This document shows, piece by piece, positions 8,412-16,309 of a DNA stretch of 35,649 nt; position 1 is the stretch's first letter, and each line of letters begins with the position of its first letter. This DNA comes from Teichococcus deserti. GTDB lineage: Bacteria; Pseudomonadota; Alphaproteobacteria; Acetobacterales; Acetobacteraceae. A program made the position numbers and the translations under genes. The stretch lies in the NCBI RefSeq assembly GCF_001982615.1, contig NZ_MLCO01000201.1, positions 1 through 35,649 of the forward strand, in the 5' to 3' direction. The notes under the pieces were generated by a model, which made no database searches, was not told where the DNA came from, and saw only the letters and a list, made by a program, of their open reading frames with translations.

Positions 8412-9776
8412 GCCCGCTTTCTGTTCCGCCCGAAGCCGCCACAAAGCGCTGTCGGCGGGGGCTTCCACCATGTCGAAGGTCAGCACCGTCCCCGCGGGCA
8501 CGGCGCGCGTCAGGGACCGGCCCACGGCCATGTAGTAGGGCAGGGGCGAGGACGGGCCGTCGGCGACGGCGGGGCGCAGCAGCGGCTCGATCCCCGGCAC
8601 GGCGTGGCGGGTGCCTTCGATGGCCAGCATGTGGCCGGCCGGCAGGTCGCGGTCGGCGCGGGCCAGAAGGTCGACGCGCAGCGCGTAGTCGGGGCCGATG
8701 ATCGAATGGTTCAGGCGGCCGCCGGCCAGGATCGAGACGGGCGCCTCGACGCCCAGCAGGTGCGACGGGTTGTAGATCAGCGCGCGCTGCCGGTCCGCCG
8801 AGACGGGGATGCCCTTGCCGGCGAAAAGGCGGCCGGTGGCGGTGTCAGCGAGTTCCACGACGACGAAGACGCCGCCGGCGAAGCTGCTCTCGTCGGGGCG
8901 GCGCAGCACGTTGAAGACGTCGAGCTTGCCGGGGCCGCTGAGCAGGCCGCCGGCGCTGGCGGGCGCGTAGAGGTCGGGCAGCTCGACGGTGCGGGCCAGC
9001 GGCGCGTGGAAGCTGTCGCGGTCGGGCAGGATGCCGGTGGCATTGGCCACCAGCGCCATCTCGCAGGAATCGGGGACGGTGCGGAGGGGGAGGCTGGACA
9101 GCAGCGTCTCGCGCGCGGCCACCGTTCCAGCGCGGTCATCGGCCAGGTGCCACTGCGCCATCATGCCGGGGGCGGCGACGCGGTGCTCGAGCCAGGTGAC
9201 CTCCTCCGTCGTCGGGTCGATGACGAAGTCGTACTCGCTGCTCTTGCCGGCGGCGACGATCGGCAGGCCGAGCAGCCGCGCCCAGGAGACCAGCCCGATC
9301 AGCAGCGAGGGCTGGTCGCCATCGACCAGGGTATAGGGCACGCCGGCCTGGCGGGCGCGCTGCGCCAGCAGGGGGCCGACGACGCATTCGGTCTCCTTGC
9401 TGACCATGGCGACGCCGATGCCGGCGGCGATGGCGGCCTCGGCGTGGCGGGCGCCGGCCTCGGCATGGCCGGTGGCCTCCACCACCATGTCGAGCGGCAG
9501 CGCCAGCAGGTCGTCGAGCCGTTCGCAGATGGCAAGCGCGCCGGCGGCCAGCGCGGCCTCGGCCTCGGCGCGGCTGGCGCAGCGGCGGTGGGCGACCTCC
9601 ATGGCCGTGAGCGCCTTGGCGACGCGGGCCGGGTCCAGGTCGAAGGCGGCGGTGATCTCCAGCCCGCGCATCCGCCGCGCCTGGGCCACCAGCGACAGGC
9701 CGAACTCGCCGGCGCCAAGCAGCGCGGCGCGCACCGGCTTGTCGATGGCCGGCTGGAACAGGGTCTGGAACTGCAT
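8409..9776 (-). CDS. NAD(P)-dependent oxidoreductase with homoserine-dehydrogenase-like Rossmann fold and C-terminal SAF domain
   Basis: A 455-residue protein. The N-terminal Rossmann fold has RAALLGAGEFGLSLVAQ (GxGxxG type), followed by VVEATGHAEAGARHAEAAI and VSKETE as in homoserine-dehydrogenase-like folds. DGDQPSLLIGLVSWARLLGL and ALVANATG are shared with the second copy in this window (30726-32015). The last ~80 residues form a SAF domain (VGRSLTRAVPAGTVLTFDMV). Related proteins occur in sugar-acid catabolic and nucleotide-sugar loci. Here it lies 49 bases downstream of a GntR regulator and is divergent from a PdxA-like enzyme and a tripartite transporter, so it probably oxidises or isomerises an imported hydroxy acid. 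Reaction and substrate are not established. Confidence 0.8.
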   Translation of the reverse strand: MQFQTLFQPAIDKPVRAALLGAGEFGLSLVAQARRMRGLEITAAFDLDPARVAKALTAMEVAHRRCASRAEAEAALAAGALAICERLDDLLALPLDMVVEATGHAEAGARHAEAAIAAGIGVAMVSKETECVVGPLLAQRARQAGVPYTLVDGDQPSLLIGLVSWARLLGLPIVAAGKSSEYDFVIDPTTEEVTWLEHRVAAPGMMAQWHLADDRAGTVAARETLLSSLPLRTVPDSCEMALVANATGILPDRDSFHAPLARTVELPDLYAPASAGGLLSGPGKLDVFNVLRRPDESSFAGGVFVVVELADTATGRLFAGKGIPVSADRQRALIYNPSHLLGVEAPVSILAGGRLNHSIIGPDYALRVDLLARADRDLPAGHMLAIEGTRHAVPGIEPLLRPAVADGPSSPLPYYMAVGRSLTRAVPAGTVLTFDMVEAPADSALWRLRAEQKAG

Positions 9777-9825
9777 TGTCTTGACGATCTCCCGAAGGCT
9801 TCTTTGCTGGGGCCGGCGCGGCGCG

Positions 9826-10512
9826 TCAGATGACGTCGCGGATCCGCGCCAGGCCGCGGTCGTGGTGGCGGCCGATCACCTCGGCCAGGGCCTCGCCGTC
9901 GCGCTTCGCCAGCGCCGCGGCCATCTCTTCGTGCTCGGCCATGGCGGCGGCCCATTTCTCGGGGCCCTCATGGCCGATGAAGCGGATCCGCTTCATCTGT
10001 GCCTGCAGCGCCTCATGCGCGCGCAGCAAAGGCGCGTTGTCGGCGGCGGCGACGATGCCGCTGTGGATCGCCTGGTTCAGCTTGAAATAGGGCAGCCGGT
10101 CGCGGACGGCGTAGCGCGCCTGCATCTCGGCATGCAGCGCCAGGAGGCCGGCGATGGCGGCGTCCGACGCCACCTGGCACAGCAGGCGGCCGGCCAGCTG
10201 CTCCAGCGCCTTCAGCACCATCATGCAGTCGGCGACATCCTTGTCGGTGAAGCTGCGCACGACGGCGCCGCGCGACGGCACCAGCTCCAGCAGGCCTTCG
10301 CCGGCGAGCGTCTTCAGCGCCTCGCGCAGCGGCGTGCGCGAGACGCCGAGCCCGGCGCAGAGCGCGACCTCGTTGACCCGCTGCCCGGGGGCGAGGCGGC
10401 CGTCGGTGACCATGTCGCGCAGCCGGGTCACCACCTGGTCGTGCAGGCTTTGGCGGGCGATGGGAAGGGCAGGGGCTGGGGTGGTCTCGACGGTCACGGT
10501 GCTGCTGCTCAT
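9826..10512 (-). CDS. GntR-family regulator with FCD domain, controlling the pdxA-like / tct locus
   Basis: A 228-residue regulator. The winged helix shows QVVTRLRDMVTDGRLAPGQR and LGVSRTPLREALKTLAGEGL. The FCD domain shows KLNQAIHSGIVAAADN, AEHEEMAAALAKRDGEAL and a final RHHDRGL helix supplying histidines for the metal/ligand site. The open frame extends back to 10680, but the ATG at 10512 (MSSSTVTVET) leaves a normal N-terminus and frees the divergent promoter region. It heads a two-gene unit with the SAF oxidoreductase and is divergent from the pdxA-like gene. A local-regulator role, probably repressing both directions from 10513-10682, is inferred from position. Confidence 0.88.
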   Translation of the reverse strand: MSSSTVTVETTPAPALPIARQSLHDQVVTRLRDMVTDGRLAPGQRVNEVALCAGLGVSRTPLREALKTLAGEGLLELVPSRGAVVRSFTDKDVADCMMVLKALEQLAGRLLCQVASDAAIAGLLALHAEMQARYAVRDRLPYFKLNQAIHSGIVAAADNAPLLRAHEALQAQMKRIRFIGHEGPEKWAAAMAEHEEMAAALAKRDGEALAEVIGRHHDRGLARIRDVI

Positions 10513-10617
10513 GGGGATCCGGTCTTCCGCTTCTCGTCGATTGTCCGCCCGGTAAAAAGGGGAGCGGTTCCAGGGCGATGCTTCGACCGGTGCCGGCAGA
10601 AACCCCCTTGCGGATAT

Positions 10618-10638
10618 TCTGCATACAGAGCACAGAAT
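10618..10638. promoter_or_regulatory. Candidate GntR operator in the divergent promoter region
   Basis: TCTG-CATA-CAGA (10618-10629) is a dyad lying inside a wider ATTCTG...CAGAAT inverted repeat (10616-10638). It sits 45-65 bases before the pdxA-like start. FCD-GntR operators are commonly short dyads with a T/A centre of this kind. It is the only clear dyad I see in the 170-base divergent region; binding is inferred. Confidence 0.45.
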
Positions 10639-10682
10639 AAGCAACCGCGGCCCGACAGGCCGCAGACCGAGGGAGAACATCC

Positions 10683-11762
10683 ATGGCCGAGAGCCTCCGC
10701 GCCCCCACCGACGCGCCCGTGATCGCGCTGGCCATGGGCGACCCGGCCGGCATCAGCCCGGAGCTGACCGCGCGCATGCTGGCCGATCCGGCGGTGCTGC
10801 AGGCCGCCGGGCTGATCGTCATCGGCGACCGCCGCGTGCTGGACGAAGGCGCCCGCATCGCCGGCGTCGCGCCGCAGATCGAGACCATCGCCCCCGACGC
10901 GCCGCTGCCGCAGGACCTGTCGCGCCCGGTCTTCATCGACCTCGGCACGCTGGACCCCGCCAGCATCCCGCGCGGCCAGATCAGCGAGCCCGGCGGCCGC
11001 TTCGCCGCCGAGAATTTTCGGTACGCCCTCTCGCTGGCCATGCAGGGCCATGCCGATGCCGTCAGCTTCACGCCCTTCAACAAGGCGGCGATGCGGCTGC
11101 ATGTGCCGGGCTATGACGACGAAATTTCCTTCACCGCCAATTTCATCGGCTTCAAGGGCGCGGCGAAGGAGTTCAACGTGCTGCCGGGCCTGTGGAACGC
11201 CCGCGTCACCTCGCATGTGCCGCTCTCGGGCGTGGCGCCGCTGATCACCTTCGACGCCATCCTGGGCAATCTGGAGCTGACCAGCCAGTCGCTGCGTGAC
11301 TCGGGCCTGGAGACGCCGCGCATCGCGGTGGCCGCGCTGAACCCGCATGCCGGCGACGGCGGCAATTTCGGCCGCGAGGAGATCGACGTGATCGGCCCCG
11401 CCGTGGAGGAGGCCAAGCGCCGCGGCATCGTCTGCGACGGGCCTTTCCCGTCGGACACCGTCTTCGTCCGCGCCCGCCGCGGCGATTTCGACGCGGTGCT
11501 GACCATGTTCCACGACCAGGGCCAGATCGCCATGAAGCTGATCGGCTTCGAGGAAGGCGTCACCCTGATGGGCGGCTTCCCGGTGCCGATCTGCACGCCG
11601 GCGCATGGCACTGCCTATGACATCGCGGGCCAGGGCAAGGCGCATCCGGGCGCCACCCGCAACGCGCTGCTGCTGGCCGCCCGCATGGGCAGCGCGCAGC
11701 GCCGCCGCCGGCCGGCGCCGCAGGGCACCCTGCTCTCCGTCCGCGCCGCGATGGCTTCTTAA
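10683..11762 (+). CDS. PdxA-like 4-hydroxythreonine-4-phosphate dehydrogenase family protein (catabolic paralogue type)
   Basis: A 359-residue member of the PdxA family, NAD-dependent oxidative decarboxylases of phosphorylated 3-hydroxy acids. Conserved elements are AMGDPAGISPEL, FTPFNKAAMRL, SHVPLSG (His 178), ALNPHAGDGG, FHDQGQIAMK (His 277) and HGTAYDIAG. The first metal-ligand histidine of biosynthetic PdxA (GHTE motif) is replaced by YDDE near residue 145. This argues for a catabolic paralogue rather than vitamin B6 synthesis, as does the transporter context. The C-terminus carries about 20 extra Arg/Ala-rich residues after the usual ARM end. A good ribosome-binding site (GGGAG) precedes the ATG. 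No DUF1537 kinase, the usual partner of PdxA2 enzymes, is present nearby. Confidence 0.82.
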   Translation: MAESLRAPTDAPVIALAMGDPAGISPELTARMLADPAVLQAAGLIVIGDRRVLDEGARIAGVAPQIETIAPDAPLPQDLSRPVFIDLGTLDPASIPRGQISEPGGRFAAENFRYALSLAMQGHADAVSFTPFNKAAMRLHVPGYDDEISFTANFIGFKGAAKEFNVLPGLWNARVTSHVPLSGVAPLITFDAILGNLELTSQSLRDSGLETPRIAVAALNPHAGDGGNFGREEIDVIGPAVEEAKRRGIVCDGPFPSDTVFVRARRGDFDAVLTMFHDQGQIAMKLIGFEEGVTLMGGFPVPICTPAHGTAYDIAGQGKAHPGATRNALLLAARMGSAQRRRRPAPQGTLLSVRAAMAS

Positions 11763-11772
11763 TTTTTCAAGG

Positions 11773-11796
11773 GTGGCGGGCTCGTCGGCCCGCCAC
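11773..11796. terminator. Intercistronic hairpin between the pdxA-like gene and tctC
   Basis: A perfect 9-base stem (GTGGCGGGC/GCCCGCCAC) with loop TCGTCG, starting 10 bases after the pdxA-like stop. No T-run follows, so it is more likely an RNA-stability or attenuating element that sets different expression of the enzyme and the transporter than a full terminator. Confidence 0.4.
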
Positions 11797-11852
11797 AGGC
11801 TGCTCAGGGGACCTCAAGAGCCCCGCCCATCACTGCCACGAGGAACGAATCC

Positions 11853-12866
11853 ATGCGTCTTTCCGCCGCAGCGCTCGGCGCTGCCTTCGGCCTGGCCACC
11901 GCTGTCTCCATCGCCGCGCCGGCCGCCGCCCAGAGCACCTGGCGCCCGAGCAAGCCGGTCGAGTTCGTCGTCTCCTCCGGCCCCGGCGGCGGCACCGACA
12001 CCTTCGCCCGCACCGTGCAGTCGATCATTGCCAAGTACGAGCTGCTGCCGGTCTCGGTGATCGTCTCCAACAAGGGCGGCGGCTCCGGCGCCGAGGGCTT
12101 CGTCTATGGGCGCCTGGCCGAGCGCGACCCGCACAAGCTGATCTTCGGCACCAACAACGAATGGCTGCTGCCGCTGGTCGCCAAGGTGGCCTGGAAGCCC
12201 TCCGACCTGACGCCGGTCGCCGCCATGGCCTTCGACGAGTTCGCCATCTGGGTGAAGGCGGATTCGCCCTACAAGACGGCCGCCGAATATGTGGCGGCCT
12301 TGCGCGCCGGTCAGCCGGCCGAGTTCCGCATGGGCGGCTCGCAGTCGAAGGACACCGACGAGATCCTGGCCCGCATGGTCGAGCGCGCCATCGGCATCCG
12401 CTTCACCTATGTCCCCTTCCGTGGCGGCGCCGAGGTCGGCGTGCAGCTGGCCGGCGGCCATATCCATTCCAACGTGAACAACCCCTCCGAGAGCATCGGC
12501 GGCTGGCGCGGCGGCCAGGTCCGCCCGGTCTGCATCTTCGCGCCGCAGCGCCTGCCGGCCACCGCCCCGGTGCGCGACGGCGTCGGCTGGGGCGACATCC
12601 CGACCTGCGCCGAGCAGGGCATCAACATCACCGAGTACCGGATGCCGCGCACCGTCTTCCTGCCGCCGCGCGTGCCGGAGAATGTCGCCGCCTACTATGC
12701 CGAGGTGATGAAGAAGGTCTTCGACACGCCGGAGTGGAAGGAGTTCACCGAGCGCACCCTGCAGACCGCCCGCTTCCTGGGCGCCGAGGAGATGCGCGCG
12801 CTGATGACCAAGGAGGAGGCCGCCTCGCGCGCCCTGTTCCAGGATCTCGGCTGGCTGGTGAACTGA
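11853..12866 (+). CDS. tctC: Tripartite tricarboxylate transporter substrate-binding protein (TctC/Bug family)
   Basis: A 337-residue periplasmic binding protein. An Ala-rich signal peptide (about residues 1-27, cleavage after PAAAQ) is followed by the mature start WRPSKPVEFVVSSGPGGGTD, the Bug-family ligand loop. It captures a carboxylic or hydroxy acid and hands it to TctAB. YVPFRGGAEVGVQLAGGHI corresponds to the second conserved ligand loop. It differs from many Bug proteins in a longer middle (WRGGQVRPVCIFAPQRLP). It is followed after 25 bases by tctB and then tctA, a complete system. Bug families have many ligands, so tricarboxylate should not be taken literally. Confidence 0.9.
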   Translation: MRLSAAALGAAFGLATAVSIAAPAAAQSTWRPSKPVEFVVSSGPGGGTDTFARTVQSIIAKYELLPVSVIVSNKGGGSGAEGFVYGRLAERDPHKLIFGTNNEWLLPLVAKVAWKPSDLTPVAAMAFDEFAIWVKADSPYKTAAEYVAALRAGQPAEFRMGGSQSKDTDEILARMVERAIGIRFTYVPFRGGAEVGVQLAGGHIHSNVNNPSESIGGWRGGQVRPVCIFAPQRLPATAPVRDGVGWGDIPTCAEQGINITEYRMPRTVFLPPRVPENVAAYYAEVMKKVFDTPEWKEFTERTLQTARFLGAEEMRALMTKEEAASRALFQDLGWLVN

Positions 12867-12891
12867 GCCGGACACGGCGGGGAGAGACGGC

Positions 12892-13434
12892 ATGACCCAG
12901 GAGAGCGGCACGAGCCAGGCGGGTCCAGGTCACGCGGGGGGCGGCGACGCCCCCCTGCTGTCCCGCCTGGCGCTGGAGCTGATCGGCGCCCTGGTGGTGC
13001 TGGGCTTCGGCGCCACGGTGATCTGGGGCGCGCTGGAGCACGACATCGGCTGGGGCGACGACGGGCCGCAGCCCGGCACGCTGCCCTTCTGGCTCGGCGT
13101 GATCGCCATGCTGGCGGCGGTGGCCATCGCCGTCCAGGCGCTGCGCAAGTCGGAGGCGCTGGGCGCCCAGATCGTGCTGGGCCGGACCGCGGCGAAGCAG
13201 ACCGCGGCCTTCCTGCTGCCGATCGCGGCGCTGGTGGCGCTGACCGTGCCGCTCGGCCTCTACCTCGCCATGGGGATCTATCTGTTCGGCATGGTGATGT
13301 GGCACGGCCACGGGCTGAAGGCGGCGATCGTCACCGCCGTCGCCGCCATCGTCTTCAACTGGGTCGCCTTCGAGTACTGGTTCCTGCTGCCGCTGCCGAA
13401 GGGTCCGATCGAAGCCCTGCTGGGCCTGGGCTGA
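12892..13434 (+). CDS. tctB: Tripartite tricarboxylate transporter small membrane subunit (TctB)
   Basis: A 180-residue inner-membrane protein with four predicted transmembrane helices: around ALELIGALVVLGFGATVIWG, LPFWLGVIAMLAAVAIAVQA, AAFLLPIAALVALTVPLGLY, and ALVTAVAAIV-like segments near the end. Size, helix count and position between tctC and tctA identify TctB. It ends 12 bases before the tctA start. Sequence conservation in this family is low, so the assignment rests partly on context. Confidence 0.85.
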   Translation: MTQESGTSQAGPGHAGGGDAPLLSRLALELIGALVVLGFGATVIWGALEHDIGWGDDGPQPGTLPFWLGVIAMLAAVAIAVQALRKSEALGAQIVLGRTAAKQTAAFLLPIAALVALTVPLGLYLAMGIYLFGMVMWHGHGLKAAIVTAVAAIVFNWVAFEYWFLLPLPKGPIEALLGLG

Positions 13435-13446
13435 GGAGCGCGCGCG

Positions 13447-14943
13447 TTGGAAAACCTCGAAGCGCTGATGCACGGCTTCTCGGTCGCCATCAGCTTCCAG
13501 CACATCGCCCTGATGATCGGCGGCGTGCTGCTGGGCATCCTGGTCGGCGTGCTGCCCGGCCTCGGCGCGCCGAACGGCGTGACCCTGCTGCTGCCGCTGA
13601 CCTTCAGCATGGACCCGGTCTCGGCCATCATCCTGCTGACCAGCACCTATTGGGGCGCGCTGTTCGGCGGCTCGACCACCTCGATCCTGTTCAACATCCC
13701 GGGCGAACCCTCCTCCGTCGCCACCACCTTCGACGGCCATCCGATGGCGCGCCAGGGCAAGGCCACCGAGGCGCTGACCACCGCCTTCCTCTCGGCCGGC
13801 TTCGGCGCCTTCGTCGGCATCGTCGTCATCACGCTGCTGTCGGGCTTCGTCACCAGCTTCGCGCTGCGCTTCGCGCCGCCCGAGTATTTCGCCGTCTACT
13901 TCCTGGCCTTCGCCTCCTTCGTGGCCTTTGGCGGGGGCGCGCCGATGAAGACGGTGGTGTCCATCGTGACCGGCTTCGCCTTGGCGACGGTGGGGATGGA
14001 CATCGTTTCCGGCGGCATGCGGCTGACCTTCGACATGCCGGAGCTGATCCGCGGCGTCAGCTTCCTGGTCGTCGTCATCGGCCTCTTCGGCATCGGCGAG
14101 CTGCTGCTGACCATGGAGGACAGCCTCGAGTTCAAGCCGGTCGCGACCACCCTCTCGCCGAAGCGCGTGCTGGCGGCCGCCTGCGCCCTGCCGCGCCACT
14201 GGGTGGCGCTGGCGCGCTCGGCGACGGTCGGCATCTGGATGGGCATCACCCCGGGCGGGCCGACCGCGGCCTCCTTCATGTCCTATGGCCTGGCCCGCCG
14301 CTTCTCCCGCAACGGCGCCAATTTCGGCCGCGGCGAGCCGGAGGGCGTGGTCTCGCCGGAGACCGCCGACCATGCCGCCGGCACCGCCGCCATGCTGCCG
14401 ATGCTGGCGCTGGGCATCCCCGGCTCGGCGACGGCCGCCGTCATGCTGGGCGGGCTGATGATCTGGGGGCTGAACCCCGGCCCGATGCTGTTCATCGAGC
14501 AGCGCGACTTCGTCTGGGGCATGATCGCCTCGATGTACCTGTCGAACATCGTGGCCGTGGTGCTGGTGCTGGCGACGGTGCCGCTGTTCGCCGCCATCCT
14601 GCGCCTGCCTTTCACCATCGTGGCGCCGCTGATCGTCGTGGTCTGCACCATCAGCGCCTGGTCGGTGGCCAGCGCCGGCTTCGACCTGTGGCTGATGCTG
14701 GTCTTCGGCCTGGTCGGCTGGGGCATGAAGAAGCTGGACTATCCGATCGCGCCGCTGGTCCTGGCCATGGTCATCGGCGACAAGGCGGAGGACGCCTTCC
14801 GCCAGTCGATGATCATCAGCCACGGCTCCTTCGGCGTGTTCTGGAGCAATCCGCTGGTCGGCGGCATCGCGACGCTGGGCTTGGCGCTGCTGCTCTGGCC
14901 GGTGGTCAGCATGGTGCTGCGCAAGATGCGGCGCGCCGCCTGA
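13447..14943 (+). CDS. tctA: Tripartite tricarboxylate transporter large membrane subunit (TctA)
   Basis: A 498-residue polytopic permease with about 11-12 hydrophobic segments. Family signatures include GVLLGILVGVLPGLGAPNGV near the N-terminus, STYWGALFGGSTTSILFNIP, and the second-half counterpart LPMLALGIPGSATAAVMLGG. The two halves reflect the internal repeat known for TctA. Translation appears to start at TTG (13447): no ATG or GTG lies between the tctB stop and the conserved N-terminus, and GAGGAGCGCGCG precedes the TTG. With TctC and TctB it forms a sodium- or proton-driven uptake system. Confidence 0.92.
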   Translation: MENLEALMHGFSVAISFQHIALMIGGVLLGILVGVLPGLGAPNGVTLLLPLTFSMDPVSAIILLTSTYWGALFGGSTTSILFNIPGEPSSVATTFDGHPMARQGKATEALTTAFLSAGFGAFVGIVVITLLSGFVTSFALRFAPPEYFAVYFLAFASFVAFGGGAPMKTVVSIVTGFALATVGMDIVSGGMRLTFDMPELIRGVSFLVVVIGLFGIGELLLTMEDSLEFKPVATTLSPKRVLAAACALPRHWVALARSATVGIWMGITPGGPTAASFMSYGLARRFSRNGANFGRGEPEGVVSPETADHAAGTAAMLPMLALGIPGSATAAVMLGGLMIWGLNPGPMLFIEQRDFVWGMIASMYLSNIVAVVLVLATVPLFAAILRLPFTIVAPLIVVVCTISAWSVASAGFDLWLMLVFGLVGWGMKKLDYPIAPLVLAMVIGDKAEDAFRQSMIISHGSFGVFWSNPLVGGIATLGLALLLWPVVSMVLRKMRRAA

Positions 14944-14950
14944 CGCATGG

Positions 14951-14972
14951 CAGGGGGGCGCAGGCCCCCCTG
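14951..14972. terminator. Bidirectional hairpin between tctA and the convergent FMN oxidase gene
   Basis: CAGGGGGG and CCCCCCTG form a perfect 8-base stem around the loop CGCAGG. It lies in the 36-base gap between convergent stop codons. There is no T-run, so it is probably a weak intrinsic or rho-assisted terminator serving both strands. Confidence 0.5.
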
Positions 14973-14979
14973 ACTCGTC

Positions 14980-16236
14980 TCAGCCGACCCGCTGCAGCAG
15001 GCCAGGATCCATGGACGAAAAGTCGCGCTGGCCGGACAGCGCCATGGTCAGGTCGAGCTCGGCGGAAAAGTTCTCGATCACCGCGCGGACCCCGGCCTCG
15101 CCGCCCAGCGCCAAGCCATGAACATAGGGGCGGCCCAGCAGCACCGCCCGCGCCCCCAGCGCCAGCGCCTTGACCATGTCGGCGCCGCTGCGGATGCCGC
15201 TGTCGAACAGCACCGGCACCTGGCCGCCAACCCGCGCCACCACCGCCGGCAGCGCGTCCAGCGCGGCCACCGCCCCGTCCACCTGCCGCCCGCCGTGATT
15301 CGAGACGATGAGGCCGTCCACGCCCTCGGCCAGCGCCCGCGCCGCGTCCTCGGGATGCAGGATGCCCTTCAGCAGGATCGGCAGCCGGGTGCAGCGCCGC
15401 AGGAAGGGCAGGTCGTCCCAGGACAGGTCGGGCCGCGAATAGACGGCGATGAAGCGGCGGATGGCGGCGATGGCGCGCTCCAGGTCGGCGGGGCTGCGCA
15501 GCGGCTCGGGGAAGTGGCGCAGCAGCTCGAGGATCGCGGGGAGGGCGCCCAGGCCGATCGGCGGCCGCTCGCCCTGCGCCTGGTCCTCGAAAGCCATGTC
15601 GCGGAAGACCGGGTCGGACAGGTAGTTCGCCAGCCCGCGGCCGCGGAGGAAGGGCAGGTAGCCGGTCGCCAGGTCGCGCGGGCGCCAGCCGATCTGGGTG
15701 GTGTCCAGCGTCACCACGATGGCCTCGTAGCCCGCGGCCTCGGCGCGCTGGACGAAGCTTTGCGTCAATTCGTCGCGGGAGGACCAGTAGAGCTGGAACC
15801 AGCGCGGGCCGCCCACGCCCGCGATGTCTTCCAGGCTGCGCGAGGCCTGCGACGAGGTGACGAAAGGGATCCCGGCGGCGGCCGCGGCGCGGGCGGCGCC
15901 GAGATCGGCCTCGCGGTGCGCCAGCTCCAGCACGCCGATCGGCGCCAGCAGGAAGGGCAGCGGCAGGCGGCGGCCGAACAGCTCGACGGACAGGTCGCGC
16001 TGCGACACGTCGCGCAGCTGCCGCGGCAGGATGCGCCAGCGGTCGAAGGCTGCGCGGTTTGCGGCCATGCTGCGCTCCAGCCCGGCGCCGCCCGCCACAT
16101 AGCCCGCCGCGCGGCGCCCCATTTTCTTCAATGCCGCCGCTTCCAGCGCATCCGGCGCCACGGGGATGGCGGGCGCCCGGCCGGCGAAGCCACTGGTGAA
16201 GATCGCCGCCTGGCGCTGGCGGCCGGTGATGCGCAT
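14980..16236 (-). CDS. FMN-dependent alpha-hydroxy-acid oxidase/dehydrogenase (lactate oxidase / lactate 2-monooxygenase-like)
   Basis: A 418-residue TIM-barrel flavoenzyme that oxidises an L-2-hydroxy acid to the 2-oxo acid. FMN and catalytic motifs are intact: [64 protein letters not shown] (catalytic Lys region), [11 protein letters not shown] (catalytic His, substrate Arg) and [19 protein letters not shown]. The long N-terminus before the barrel and the length over 400 resemble lactate 2-monooxygenase more than LldD. It is convergent with tctA and 73 bases downstream of the histidine kinase, so it could be co-transcribed with the two-component genes. It may act on the acid imported by the Tct system; that link is positional only. 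Confidence 0.87.
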   Translation of the reverse strand: MRITGRQRQAAIFTSGFAGRAPAIPVAPDALEAAALKKMGRRAAGYVAGGAGLERSMAANRAAFDRWRILPRQLRDVSQRDLSVELFGRRLPLPFLLAPIGVLELAHREADLGAARAAAAAGIPFVTSSQASRSLEDIAGVGGPRWFQLYWSSRDELTQSFVQRAEAAGYEAIVVTLDTTQIGWRPRDLATGYLPFLRGRGLANYLSDPVFRDMAFEDQAQGERPPIGLGALPAILELLRHFPEPLRSPADLERAIAAIRRFIAVYSRPDLSWDDLPFLRRCTRLPILLKGILHPEDAARALAEGVDGLIVSNHGGRQVDGAVAALDALPAVVARVGGQVPVLFDSGIRSGADMVKALALGARAVLLGRPYVHGLALGGEAGVRAVIENFSAELDLTMALSGQRDFSSMDPGLLQRVG

Positions 16237-16309
16237 GGCTTGGCCCCGCTTCCGATGCAGCCGGCACTCTGCCGCGCATGGCCGCCGATGGGAACCGGGG
16301 GCCGGCCGC

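Noticed and set aside
12745-14823. A 692-codon minus-strand frame opposite tctB/tctA
   Set aside because: Low-complexity His/Gln/Arg/Asp composition and no motifs; tctA on the other strand is unmistakable.
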